Part shown: positions 1-8,662 of the stretch, piece by piece
Layout: every line of letters starts with the position of its first letter
Numbering within the stretch: position 1 is the first letter of the stretch
DNA from: Salipiger profundus
Lineage (GTDB): Bacteria > Pseudomonadota > Alphaproteobacteria > Rhodobacterales > Rhodobacteraceae
Direction: 5' to 3'
NCBI RefSeq assembly: GCF_001969385.1
Contig: NZ_CP014796.1
Coordinates: 1,381,501 to 1,445,500 of the forward strand
Length of the DNA stretch: 64,000 bases
Translations under genes and position numbers: made by a program
Notes under the pieces: generated by a model
What the model saw: only the letters and a program-made list of their open reading frames with translations
The model's database searches: none
Told to the model about the DNA's origin: nothing

Positions 1-1638
1 TTGCTCACGAAGATCCAGTGGGTGGTCGGTGTCGGTCCTGAGCACACGAAATGCATCGTCGTAGCGACCACTTGCGGCGAGCGCCCGGACTTGCGCGAGC
101 CAGAGCCTGGATCCCTGATCCGTACCCCTCAATTCGGTCGCATAGGCCGCAGCGAGGTCCCCCATCTTTGGATCGATCCTCTCCCCCTCGCGCACAGCAA
201 TCTCGATGCTGTCGGCCACCGCATTGGCGGCATTGGAGCCGGTTCCGTCGGCAATTCGCTTCAGTTCTTGCCGTGCGGTTCCAACGGCACCCCCAAGCTT
301 GTCCACTTGCGCGGCACTGAACGCCATCTGCTCATCGGACTTGCCAAGCGCTCGCGAAAGCCTGCCCAGCAGACTACGCGCGGCGTCCGGCGCGCCTTCT
401 TCCGCGAGCCTGATTGCAAGCCGTGGCCCAAGCGATGTTCGTAGATGCAACGGAAGCGCTTCGAAACTTCGCAATACCGCGTTCGAATTGACCTCTGCTT
501 CCTTTGGCAGCGTGGCTGACCCGAGAAGCGCCCAAAGGGCTGCGTGCCCCTCGCAGTTCGATTGTCCGGCAAACACGCCAACCCTATCGATCTCCCCATC
601 GACGATGCCGGCGAGGGCAAACAATCCGGGGTCCGGCGGTTCGGGGAGGAGGTCGAGAAGCGCACGCGCCTCGGCGCCGAAGCCAAGATAGACGTAGGCC
701 TTGGCAAGCGTCACCGCAATCTCGTCGTCGAGGCGATCGAATTCGCCGAACAGTTTGCCTCGAAGCTCCGGTATGCCTTTCCGCAAGGTGTCGTCGTCTC
801 CCCAGGAAGCAAGATCCAACACAGAGGCCGGAATGCAGACGTCTCCGCCGATGCGGACACGCGTTTCACGATCATTGGAAGTTCGGGATGCAATCTTGGC
901 ATCGATGGTGACCGTCCTATTCTCCGACACCGGTAGCGGCGGCTCTTCGGAAACTGCTCCCTTGTCCGGAACGAGCGAGATCGAAATGGCGGGATCGAGC
1001 AGTCCGTCCGTGGCAGCGCGCGCCAATTGCTCCGCAAGCATCCGCTCGAAATCTCCCTCCTGAGAGCTCAATGGTACGTTCTGCACTGCCAAGGCCTGAC
1101 TTTGGCCATTCGCCCGAAATCGCGGGACAAGCATCGACTGCTCGAGTCGTGGGCCGATTCCCGGATCGGGGCCAAGGCGAAGCTCGGATAGCACCTCGTG
1201 ATCAAGATCCACGGTACTGGCGTTTCTGGCCTGCTCAGTCTCTGCCAGATCGCCTTCGAGCGGCTCGACAACACCGATGGCATCGCGAATATCGATGACC
1301 AACATGTCGTCTTGATGCAGAAAGCTGTCGGCGCTGCAGCGACAGGCCAACTCGATCGACACGCCATCTCCGTTGGGAAGGGGCGTGACCTCGGATATTC
1401 TTTCCGTATTGATGCGATCGAAGACGCTGGAGACATCGAGATCGAGCCCCCTCGCATCAAAGGTGACGGCAAGCTTTCGACGTTCCGGGCGATCAACCCG
1501 CCATCGCAGATCCGAGGGCATATCGAAAACGAGACGCGTGAAATCATCATGTTCGCCAGACCGGAGCACGACACTCTGGGCAAGGCCGACGCACGGTAGA
1601 AGAGCAAGAAGCATCGCCGCCAGCGTGATCCGTCTCAT
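1..1638 (-). CDS. Secreted protein of unknown function downstream of motA (3' end outside window)
   Basis: An uninterrupted minus-strand frame of 546 codons runs from an ATG at 1638 to the window edge, so the C-terminus is missing. The ATG overlaps the motA TGA (ATGA), which suggests translational coupling to the stator gene. Residues 1-20 form a signal peptide (charged MRR, hydrophobic core, LAQS cleavage region), so the product is probably periplasmic. Residues 21-115 look like a small beta domain of AMIN type (pattern R-x-G-x-H-x-D-x-x-R-L-V-F-D). The later part is alpha-helical with TPR-like stretches (for example AYATELRG and ASGRYDDAFRVL). I do not recognise the family. A role in stator or motor function is inferred only from the operon. 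A shorter 179-codon frame at 1068-1607 on the same strand is a shadow of this one. Confidence 0.85.
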   Translation of the reverse strand, partial: MRRITLAAMLLALLPCVGLAQSVVLRSGEHDDFTRLVFDMPSDLRWRVDRPERRKLAVTFDARGLDLDVSSVFDRINTERISEVTPLPNGDGVSIELACRCSADSFLHQDDMLVIDIRDAIGVVEPLEGDLAETEQARNASTVDLDHEVLSELRLGPDPGIGPRLEQSMLVPRFRANGQSQALAVQNVPLSSQEGDFERMLAEQLARAATDGLLDPAISISLVPDKGAVSEEPPLPVSENRTVTIDAKIASRTSNDRETRVRIGGDVCIPASVLDLASWGDDDTLRKGIPELRGKLFGEFDRLDDEIAVTLAKAYVYLGFGAEARALLDLLPEPPDPGLFALAGIVDGEIDRVGVFAGQSNCEGHAALWALLGSATLPKEAEVNSNAVLRSFEALPLHLRTSLGPRLAIRLAEEGAPDAARSLLGRLSRALGKSDEQMAFSAAQVDKLGGAVGTARQELKRIADGTGSNAANAVADSIEIAVREGERIDPKMGDLAAAYATELRGTDQGSRLWLAQVRALAASGRYDDAFRVLRTDTDHPLDLREQ

Positions 1639-2504
1639 GCTGCTGCCTGCTTCACGCTTTTCAGAGCTTCCTCGAGATCTACAAAGCTTGGGCGAATGTG
1701 CGCCGGTGTATTCTGCCGCCCGACCTCGATGCAGATGTTGGTTGCATGGTTGTGCAGGTTCGCCACCAGAACCTCGCGGATAAGCTGGTAGAAATGCAGG
1801 TCGTCTTCGACCACGGTTTTCACCTTGTTCGCGAAGGGTCCGAAAAATCCGTATGCCATGAAGACGCCGAGAAAGGTGCCGACCAAGGCACCCCCGATCA
1901 TCTTGCCCAGAACCTCGGGAGGTTGATCGATCGAGCCCATCGTCTTGATCACGCCTAGAACCGCTGCGACGATACCTAGTGCAGGCAAACCGTCGGCCAT
2001 GCTCTGCAAGGCATGGCTGGAATGGAGGCGATGGTGCTCGAGTTCCTCGATGCGCTTGTCGAGAACCTCTTCCACCTGGTGAGGATCATCGTAGTTCATC
2101 GACATTGACCGCATGGTATCGCAGATGAGGTCGATGGCGATCTTGTCCCCCTGGATCTTCGAGTATTTCGAGAAGATCGCAGACTCTTGAGGGGACTCGA
2201 CGTGCTCTTCGATCGCGACAGGACTTTGTCTTGCTAGCCGGATCAGTTCGAACAAAAGACAAAGCAGGTCGCGATAGTCACCGGGCTTCCACTTCGAGCC
2301 CTTGAAGACCTTTCCGATATCCTTGACCGTGTGCTTGACGACGCCGATGTCATTTCCGATCAGAAAGGTCCCAAGCGCGGCACCACCGATGATCATGAGT
2401 TCGAAGGGCAGCGCCTTGAGGATGATCGCCATCTTGCCCCCGGCAAGAATATATCCTCCGAAAACCATGACGAAGATGACGATGATCCCGACGATTCCCA
2501 GCAT
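1635..2504 (-). CDS. motA: Flagellar motor stator protein MotA
   Basis: 289 aa, usual MotA length. Inner-membrane proton-channel component of the flagellar stator, working with MotB to convert ion flow into torque. The sequence shows an N-terminal membrane pair (residues 4-50), a long charged cytoplasmic loop, then the MotA/TolQ-type segment GLPALGIVAAVLGVIKTMG with the conserved proline and a fourth helix ending GFFGPFA. The start is supported by AAGGAG 8 bp upstream. It follows flgI after a 78-bp gap and overlaps the next secreted-protein gene by 4 bp. Unusually for textbook operons, motB is not adjacent but lies at the head of this flagellar cluster 5 kb away; both are on the same strand. 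Confidence 0.95.
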   Translation of the reverse strand: MLGIVGIIVIFVMVFGGYILAGGKMAIILKALPFELMIIGGAALGTFLIGNDIGVVKHTVKDIGKVFKGSKWKPGDYRDLLCLLFELIRLARQSPVAIEEHVESPQESAIFSKYSKIQGDKIAIDLICDTMRSMSMNYDDPHQVEEVLDKRIEELEHHRLHSSHALQSMADGLPALGIVAAVLGVIKTMGSIDQPPEVLGKMIGGALVGTFLGVFMAYGFFGPFANKVKTVVEDDLHFYQLIREVLVANLHNHATNICIEVGRQNTPAHIRPSFVDLEEALKSVKQAAA

Positions 2505-2582
2505 TGGGAGACTCCTTCACCAACCTTTGGTGCATCGTATGTGGCAGCAGTTAGGAAAAGCTTGTGCAGACTGCTGAAGCGC

Positions 2583-3692
2583 TCACATCACGAGGAATTC
2601 CGCGTGAAGCGCACCCGCCGCCTTGATGCTCTTGAGGATGTCGATCATGTCGCGGGGAGACACCCCGAGCGCATTCAACCCAGCGATAACCTCTGACAGC
2701 GATGTGCCGCCGGGAATTTCCGCCAGCCCGATTCCCGGCTCCTTGACGATGTCTGCGTTGGTCCTCGGGACAATGACCGTTTCCCCTGCCGCAAATGGAT
2801 TTGGCTGCACGGTGATCGGGGCTTCTTCGATGCGGAGGGTCAGGTTTCCTTGGGAGACCGCGACGCGCGAGAGTCTCACGTCTTCCCCCATCACAATCGT
2901 TCCGGACCGCTGATCGACGACCACACGGGCCCGACGCTCCGGTTCGACCGCAAGGTTCTCGATAGCGACTACGGCCCTGGCAGGAGACGAGGCCCCGGTT
3001 CGGCGCAGGTTCACGGAGACCGTTCCGGCATCGAGCATCTCGGCAGCGCCGGAACCGACGCGTCGGTTGATCGCAGCCTCGATCCTTGCCGCTGTCGTGA
3101 AATCCGGTTCGCGCAGCGCAAGACGAAGCGAAGAGAGCTCACTGAACTCGAAATCGACCTCGCGTTCGATCCGCGCACCGGACGGAATGACACCGGCAGT
3201 CGGGACCCCTTGGACAACCCTCGCCGCGTCTCCCTCGGCGCCGACCCCGCCAGCGATTACCGTGCCCTGCGCCACGGCATAGATCTGTCCGTCCGCCGCA
3301 TTCAGCGGCGTCATGATCAACGTCCCGCCAAGAAGGCTCTGCGCGTCACCAATTGCTGAAACGGTAACATCGATCTGGCTTCCGGTGCGTCCGAAAGCGG
3401 GCAGCCGGGCGGTCACGAATACAGCCGCCACGTTTCGAGGGCGAAACTGTTCGCCGGTGACGTTGACGCCAAGTCGTTCCAGAATGTTCTGCATGATCTC
3501 TTCGGTGAAGGGCGCGTTTCGCAGACCATCGCCCGTTCCATTGAGACCGACGACGAGCCCGTAGCCGACCAGGTCGTTGGCACGCACGCCATCCACCTCT
3601 ACAAGATCCTTGATGCGCACCGCCTGTGCCGCAGCATGTGACGGCCAGTGGATCAGGCCGAGACAGAGCGCGAAGAGGATGGTTCGGATCAT
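2583..3692 (-). CDS. flgI: Flagellar basal body P-ring protein FlgI
   Basis: 369 aa from ATG 3692; a GTG one codon upstream is also in frame. FlgI forms the periplasmic P-ring around the flagellar rod. A cleavable signal peptide (about residues 1-22, ending HAAAQA) is followed by the family hallmark VRIKDLVEVDGVRANDLVGYG and GLNGTGDG. The length matches the family. The ATG shares its A with the flgL stop (TGATG), so translation is probably coupled. The C-terminal region contains the conserved LNALGVSPRDMIDILKSIKAAG. Export is Sec-dependent, unlike the neighbouring axial proteins, which use the flagellar secretion system. Confidence 0.96.
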   Translation of the reverse strand: MIRTILFALCLGLIHWPSHAAAQAVRIKDLVEVDGVRANDLVGYGLVVGLNGTGDGLRNAPFTEEIMQNILERLGVNVTGEQFRPRNVAAVFVTARLPAFGRTGSQIDVTVSAIGDAQSLLGGTLIMTPLNAADGQIYAVAQGTVIAGGVGAEGDAARVVQGVPTAGVIPSGARIEREVDFEFSELSSLRLALREPDFTTAARIEAAINRRVGSGAAEMLDAGTVSVNLRRTGASSPARAVVAIENLAVEPERRARVVVDQRSGTIVMGEDVRLSRVAVSQGNLTLRIEEAPITVQPNPFAAGETVIVPRTNADIVKEPGIGLAEIPGGTSLSEVIAGLNALGVSPRDMIDILKSIKAAGALHAEFLVM

Positions 3693-4693
3693 CACATGTA
3701 CTCCACCAACGACAGGCGCGACGAGCGGACCGTGATCGCATAGAGGCTTTCAAGTTGCGCCCGCGTGTTTTCGTACCGGGTCGCCGTTTCGAATTGGTCC
3801 GCGCCGACCAGCTCGAGGCGCGCCATGCTGGTGGCCGTTCGCTCTGCGGAGTTCCGTGCGGTCGCCTCTTCGATACGATTCTCGACCGCTCCAAGACCTG
3901 CGCGTGTTTCTACCATCCGCGCCTCTGCGCCCTGAAGTTCCAGGGCGGCGTGCGAAATCAGAGCCGTCTTCGTCTCCGCCGTGAGTGCCAGCGTTTCGTC
4001 GGCCGCCAAGGCGGCCTTCGCAACGGATTTCAGCGTCTCGCGAAACACCTGGTCGTCGGCACGAATATCGAGGCGGGCGCTCTCGTTTTCGCTCAGGCGC
4101 AGTGGCGCGAGCGAGGTCGTGGAACCGCGATAGGCAATGGTTTCGAAACCCCCGCCGGGAGTATCGAACCAGGTGTCCAGCTTCGTCTCGATACCGACGA
4201 CCGTCGTTTCCCCCGCGAGCAAGGCCTGCAACTCTGAAAGCATCTCCTCGCTGTCGATCAGCGGTGGGGTATCCGTCGCGGTCCCCGAGAACAGAAATCG
4301 ACCGCCGACCGATCTGTTCAGTCCGTTGATCATCTGGTCCAGCGCGCTTGCCGCGTTTTCCGAGAGCGTTCTGAACATCTCATCGTTCGGGGTCAGTTCG
4401 ACCGATACCAGCACTTGCGACAAGGTCCCGCCACGGTCCTGGATTTCCTCGAGCGTGGTCTGCATCGTTCCTGCCAGATGCGACGCCTCGGACGTGTTCA
4501 AGCGGAAGGTTTCAAGCTTGGCGAGTGTCCGGTCGATTGCGATGAGCCCCGAGACATCACCGCCAAGATGAGCTGCGGGATCGCGGACGAAACCAGAGGC
4601 GATCTCGACCCCAAGCGTGTCCAAATCACGGTTGAGCCGGGTGTGGGCGGTGCGCAGAAGAAGTGCGCGCGCGAGGTCTCCGACGGTATCCAT
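3692..4693 (-). CDS. flgL: Flagellar hook-filament junction protein FlgL
   Basis: 333 aa flagellin-like protein. Together with FlgK it joins the hook to the filament. The assignment rests on the helical N-terminus (LLLRTAHTRLNRDLDTLGVEIASG), a flagellin-like C-terminal helix with the ARLELVGADQFETATRYENTRAQLESLYAIT region, and position directly after flgK and before flgI. AGGAGAA precedes the ATG. It is more divergent than the other flagellar genes, which is normal for FlgL in Rhodobacteraceae. There is a 10-bp gap to flgK. It carries no Sec signal peptide, consistent with export by the flagellar type III apparatus. Confidence 0.88.
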   Translation of the reverse strand: MDTVGDLARALLLRTAHTRLNRDLDTLGVEIASGFVRDPAAHLGGDVSGLIAIDRTLAKLETFRLNTSEASHLAGTMQTTLEEIQDRGGTLSQVLVSVELTPNDEMFRTLSENAASALDQMINGLNRSVGGRFLFSGTATDTPPLIDSEEMLSELQALLAGETTVVGIETKLDTWFDTPGGGFETIAYRGSTTSLAPLRLSENESARLDIRADDQVFRETLKSVAKAALAADETLALTAETKTALISHAALELQGAEARMVETRAGLGAVENRIEEATARNSAERTATSMARLELVGADQFETATRYENTRAQLESLYAITVRSSRLSLVEYM

Positions 4694-4703
4694 TTTCTTC
4701 TCC

Positions 4704-6164
4704 TCAGATGCTCAACAAGGTCTGCATCAGGTCATCGACCGTGCTCATGACCCGGGCATTCGCAGCGTAGTGCTGTTCGATCTGCATGAGATCCTGCAGC
4801 TCGGCATCGGTATCCACGCCTTTGGAGAGTTCGAGCTCTTTCAGGGCGGTGTGCCGGGCGCTGGTGAAGCTTTGCTCGCCGTCGGCACGAACGCGGGCCG
4901 CCGAGACTGCGGCAATGAAATCGGTGACGTGGCCTCCGAAGCTGGAGGCCCCGGATCCGAGGCTGGAAGACCCCGGTACATCCAGGTCCGACAAGGCGTC
5001 GGAATAGCCCAGCAAACGCGATGCGTCGCCCACAGCGCCCTGCGTCGCCGCCCCGAGACCATCCCGCAGCCGCCAGACTTCGGTGCCTTCGGGATCGACG
5101 AGGGCATTGAGGGAGATGCGGCCGGCAAGCCCAGGCTCGTTTGTCGGATCGAAGGCCAAACCGCCATCCGTGAAGAGCCCCGGGTCGCCGGTGCTAAGGG
5201 TTCCGTCGGGTCCGCCGGGTCCAAAACGTTCGACCAGATCCCGCGCTACGCCATCCAGCACGCCTTGCATGTCCACGGCGACGGTATCTCGAATCTGAAG
5301 CTGCGCCCCAAGCGTTCCGCCTCCGAGCAGTCCGCTGTTGCTGCTGTTGATCGCCTTCCCGTCGATGGTCAGCCCTGACAGGAAACCGTTCTCAAGCGTG
5401 GTGTAGGCCGTGACCGGGTCGTGCGGCTGAAACCCGATCTCGACCGGATCGCGGTGTATCGAAGGATCGAGCAAGACGGTTCCCGAGCCCGCGTAGAGCG
5501 CCAGAGCGCCGTTGTCACGGGCAACTGCGCGCAGGGGAACGATCGCGGACATCTCGTCGATCACGCGTTGCCGCTCGTCCATCAGCGACGACGGGTCGCC
5601 GCCGCGGGTCGCACCGTCGGCGATGGCGGTGTTGAGGTCGCGAACGCGCGCAAGCCCTGTATTGAGCGAAGAGACCTGCGCAGAGACGGAACGGTCGGCG
5701 TCGGTGCGCGCGGCCTGTATGCTGTCGCTGATCGTGTTCAGGGTCGTGGCGAAACCCTGCGCGGCATGAGCAACGGTTTTGAGCCTCTGGGTCGAAGAGG
5801 GGTCCGAGGCCGCCGCCGTCAGAGCGTTTTCAAAGGCGGCATACATGCTGTTCAGGGACCCCGGCGCATCGCTTTCGCCGAGCAGCGTCTCGATCCGTGT
5901 CGCAAAGGACTGCATGTCGTTCGCAAAACCGGATTGCGCATCCGAGAACCTCCGGTCCGCGATGACGGCGGCGTCGGTGTTGCGCACGACACCACCGATC
6001 ATGACGCCTCCGGAGGTGCCCGCGGCACGAGAGGAAAGTTCGAGCGTACGCCGACCGTAGCTCTCGGTCGTCGCGTTGGCGATGTTCGAGGCAACCAGCG
6101 TCGCGGCGCGGCTGTTCGCGGTGAGGCCGCTCAATGCGTTGGACAGGGCTCCGGAGAGTGACAT
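4704..6164 (-). CDS. flgK: Flagellar hook-associated protein FlgK
   Basis: 486 aa. HAP1 is the first hook-filament junction protein. The N-terminal rod/hook domain is clear (SLSGALSNALSGLTANSR followed by SNIANATTESYGRRTLEL), and the C-terminal heptad region (LQDLMQIEQHYAANARVM, VDDLMQTLLSI) matches the flagellar rod-protein C-terminal domain. Start supported by AAGGAGG 7 bp upstream. It lies between flgE and flgL, the usual axial-protein order. Length is near the low end for FlgK, reflecting a small variable middle domain. Confidence 0.94.
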   Translation of the reverse strand: MSLSGALSNALSGLTANSRAATLVASNIANATTESYGRRTLELSSRAAGTSGGVMIGGVVRNTDAAVIADRRFSDAQSGFANDMQSFATRIETLLGESDAPGSLNSMYAAFENALTAAASDPSSTQRLKTVAHAAQGFATTLNTISDSIQAARTDADRSVSAQVSSLNTGLARVRDLNTAIADGATRGGDPSSLMDERQRVIDEMSAIVPLRAVARDNGALALYAGSGTVLLDPSIHRDPVEIGFQPHDPVTAYTTLENGFLSGLTIDGKAINSSNSGLLGGGTLGAQLQIRDTVAVDMQGVLDGVARDLVERFGPGGPDGTLSTGDPGLFTDGGLAFDPTNEPGLAGRISLNALVDPEGTEVWRLRDGLGAATQGAVGDASRLLGYSDALSDLDVPGSSSLGSGASSFGGHVTDFIAAVSAARVRADGEQSFTSARHTALKELELSKGVDTDAELQDLMQIEQHYAANARVMSTVDDLMQTLLSI

Positions 6165-6201
6165 TCAGCGGCCTCCTTCAGGCGGCTGGTCCCGGGAAGG
6201 A

Positions 6202-7497
6202 TCAGCGTTTGATGTTGGTGGTTTCCTGCAGCATCTCGTCGACGGTCTGGATGACCTTCGCGTTTGAGGAATAGGCCCGCTGCGTCTGGATCATGTCCGT
6301 CAGTTCCTGGGCCACGTCGGTGGCCGACTCTTCGCGCGCAAAGGACTTGATGTCGCCCGTCGGCCCGTCGCCCGCATCCCAGAGGAAGAACGGCCCGCTT
6401 TCCGGCGAGGGCCGGAAGGTCTGGTTGTCCATGGCGATCATGCCGTTCGGGTTCGGCAGGTCGGCCAGCGGGATCTGGTAGAGCACGCTGCTGACCCCCG
6501 TGTCATAGAGCGCGCTGACGTAGCCGTTCTCGTCGACCTCGACCGAGACCATGTTGCCGACCGGCGAGCCGTCCTTGGAGATAGAGATCGGTGCGAAGCT
6601 GTCGGAGAGCTGCGACAGGCCCGTGTTTTCGCCCACGGCACCGATATCGAATTCGATCGGCCCCCCGGCGACGTCGACCGACAGCAGGCCGGTGGTGTCG
6701 TCATAGGCGCCGCCGGTCACGGTCGTGACCGATGCGATGGTGCCCCCCGCAGTGCGGGAGTCGTCGAAGGTGATGACGTATTCGCCGATGACCGCATCGT
6801 CCTGCGCGGAGTCGGTCATCACGACCGTCCATTCGTTCGACATCCCGGTCGCCGGCACCGTCGGCGTGAAGGTCAGCGAAATGTTCTGCGAGACGCCGAG
6901 GTTGTCGAAATACTCCACGGACAGGTTGTAGGGGTCACCGCTCTGGCCGGTTTCGGTATCGGTTGCAGGAAGGTTCAGCGCCATGGACACCGCCGTGGTC
7001 GGATCCCCCGTGAGGCTCAGGCTGAACTGCACGGGCTCGAGGCCATCCGTCGTGTCACGCGGGTAGGAAGGGATGGACCCGTCGAGGTTCGCGGGCCAGC
7101 CCATCAGGTAATAGCCGGCCTCGTTCGCGAGGAAGCCGTTCTCGTCCAGGCGGAAGGAGCCGGTGGACGTCAGCAGCAGCTCGGCATCGCCGGTTGCCGC
7201 GAATTGCGAGGACGAGACGACCGGAATCATCCCGCGACCGCGCACCGCGAGATCGGTCGGGTTGCTCGTGGTGACCAGCGATCCACGCTCGTCGACGAGC
7301 CGGATGTTCTCGGCCTGGACGCCGCCCGCCGTGTAGCTGCGGCCGCCATTTGTCATAACCAGTGAATTGAACTCGGTCTCGGCACGGCGGTAACCGTAGG
7401 TCGACGCGTTCGCGATGTTGTCGGAGATCGCCGCGAGCCGGCTTGCGTTGGCCGCAAGGCCGGACACGCCTGCGTTAAGGGACGAAGAGATGGTCAT
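6202..7497 (-). CDS. flgE: Flagellar hook protein FlgE
   Basis: 431 aa from ATG 7497; an in-frame GTG two codons earlier is less likely because AAAGG lies at a better distance from the ATG. FlgE polymerises into the flexible hook. The N-terminal flagellar rod domain is seen at residues 1-35 (SSLNAGVSGLAANASRLAAI, SDNIANASTYGYRRAETEF). The middle holds a FlgE D2-type beta domain. The C-terminal domain ends with VAQELTDMIQTQRAYSSNAK and a VIQTVDEMLQETTNIKR tail. It is the first axial gene after motB, with a 104-bp upstream region that includes a CtrA-like site. FlgF/FlgG are less likely given length and neighbours. Confidence 0.92.
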   Translation of the reverse strand: MTISSSLNAGVSGLAANASRLAAISDNIANASTYGYRRAETEFNSLVMTNGGRSYTAGGVQAENIRLVDERGSLVTTSNPTDLAVRGRGMIPVVSSSQFAATGDAELLLTSTGSFRLDENGFLANEAGYYLMGWPANLDGSIPSYPRDTTDGLEPVQFSLSLTGDPTTAVSMALNLPATDTETGQSGDPYNLSVEYFDNLGVSQNISLTFTPTVPATGMSNEWTVVMTDSAQDDAVIGEYVITFDDSRTAGGTIASVTTVTGGAYDDTTGLLSVDVAGGPIEFDIGAVGENTGLSQLSDSFAPISISKDGSPVGNMVSVEVDENGYVSALYDTGVSSVLYQIPLADLPNPNGMIAMDNQTFRPSPESGPFFLWDAGDGPTGDIKSFAREESATDVAQELTDMIQTQRAYSSNAKVIQTVDEMLQETTNIKR

Positions 7498-7556
7498 GGA
7501 CACGCCTTTCTGCTGTCTCGATCAGGTCTTTCTCGACAACGGATAGGGATCCGGGC

Positions 7557-7571
7557 TTAACACCGCGCTAA
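7557..7571 (-). promoter_or_regulatory. Possible CtrA-type operator upstream of flgE
   Basis: TTAA-N7-CTAA (TTAG-N7-TTAA read on the minus strand) lies 60-75 bp upstream of the flgE start. The CtrA consensus is TTAA-N7-TTAA, so there is one mismatch. CtrA controls flagellar genes in many Rhodobacteraceae (family knowledge); binding here is inference. Confidence 0.35.
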
Positions 7572-7601
7572 CAGATAAAATGCGCATCATCCCGGCGCCG
7601 G

Positions 7602-8441
7602 TCAGCCCTTACGGAGGAACACGATCTCGAGCCGCGTGTTGCGAGGATCCATCGGATTGCGTTCGGCGGGCTCGCGGTCGGCATGAGCCGTCACGCGACT
7701 CACGCGAGTCTTCGGCAGGCCGTCCGCCAGAAGCAGCCGGCGGAAACTGTCCGCGTGATCGGAGGACACCTCCCACGACGGGTCACGCGCCAGGACCACG
7801 GGATAGGCGCTCACGTGTCCCTCGATCGCGAGCGGGTTCTTCACCATCCCGGACACACGCACGATGACGCCCGCAAGCGAGCGCAGAAGCTCGGTCGGGT
7901 CGCCATCGGGCGTGAACAGCCGCGCCTCGGCGGTCTCGAAAAGCTCGACGACGAGCCCCTCGTCGGTCACCCGCGTCACGATGTGGCGCAGCAGGCCGTC
8001 GTCGACCATGCTTTCGCCACCGCGCCCCATGAGCAGCTCCTCGACCTCGCGGAAGGCCTCGTCGTTTCCGGCACCGTCATCGCTTTCGGCGCTCGGCGTC
8101 ATCGCACCGCTTGCGCGGTTCTGTGCCATCGGCCGCAGGCTGGTCGCGCCGGTGCCGACGCGGGGCAGGGTATTCTCGCTGAACACGCTGTCGCCGCCAA
8201 GCGATCCATCGCCACCGCCCGAGACACGGCTGATCGCCACGGTCGGACTGAAGTAATCCGCGAGCCCCTTGCGCTGCTTCTCGGTCGTCGCGTTGAGCAG
8301 CCACATCAAGAGAAAGAATGCCATCATCGCCGTCACGAAGTCGGCGTAGGCGACCTTCCAGGCACCGCCATGGTGCCCGTCCCCGCCCGAGACCTTCTTT
8401 CGCTTGATGATGATCGGCGCAACATTGCTGTCGACAGCCAT
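7602..8441 (-). CDS. motB: Flagellar motor stator protein MotB
   Basis: 279 aa from ATG 8441; a TTG ten codons upstream is open but less likely. Peptidoglycan-anchored stator subunit paired with MotA. The single transmembrane helix (about residues 31-49, AYADFVTAMMAFFLLMWLL) carries Asp34, the predicted proton-binding residue. A plug/linker follows, and then a C-terminal OmpA-like domain (about 165-275; IEGHVSAYP, NTRLEIVF). The N-terminal basic tail (IIIKRKK) is typical. It is first in the minus-strand flagellar run and divergent from the polysaccharide genes, with a 221-bp intergenic region that probably holds promoters for both directions. Confidence 0.93.
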   Translation of the reverse strand: MAVDSNVAPIIIKRKKVSGGDGHHGGAWKVAYADFVTAMMAFFLLMWLLNATTEKQRKGLADYFSPTVAISRVSGGGDGSLGGDSVFSENTLPRVGTGATSLRPMAQNRASGAMTPSAESDDGAGNDEAFREVEELLMGRGGESMVDDGLLRHIVTRVTDEGLVVELFETAEARLFTPDGDPTELLRSLAGVIVRVSGMVKNPLAIEGHVSAYPVVLARDPSWEVSSDHADSFRRLLLADGLPKTRVSRVTAHADREPAERNPMDPRNTRLEIVFLRKG

Positions 8442-8662
8442 CTCCACCACCTGTTTCTTACACCCCGGCAATGGTGCTAGCGCGGCAGCGGTTACGCTTG
8501 GCTTAACAATTCAAAATGTAGCCTTAACGGGCGTCCCGTGACGTGCCGTTTATCCCACAAATCCACCACCGCTGCCTCTCCGCGGCAACCGCGCGAATGG
8601 ACAGGCGCGTGAAATCCGACTAGCCCTGTTCAGGAGGATCCTTTGCATCACGAGGTCATTTC

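Noticed and set aside
1068..1607. 179-codon minus-strand frame near the left edge
   Set aside because: Shadow in a different frame of the 546-codon secreted-protein gene, which starts in an ATGA overlap with motA and has a signal peptide.
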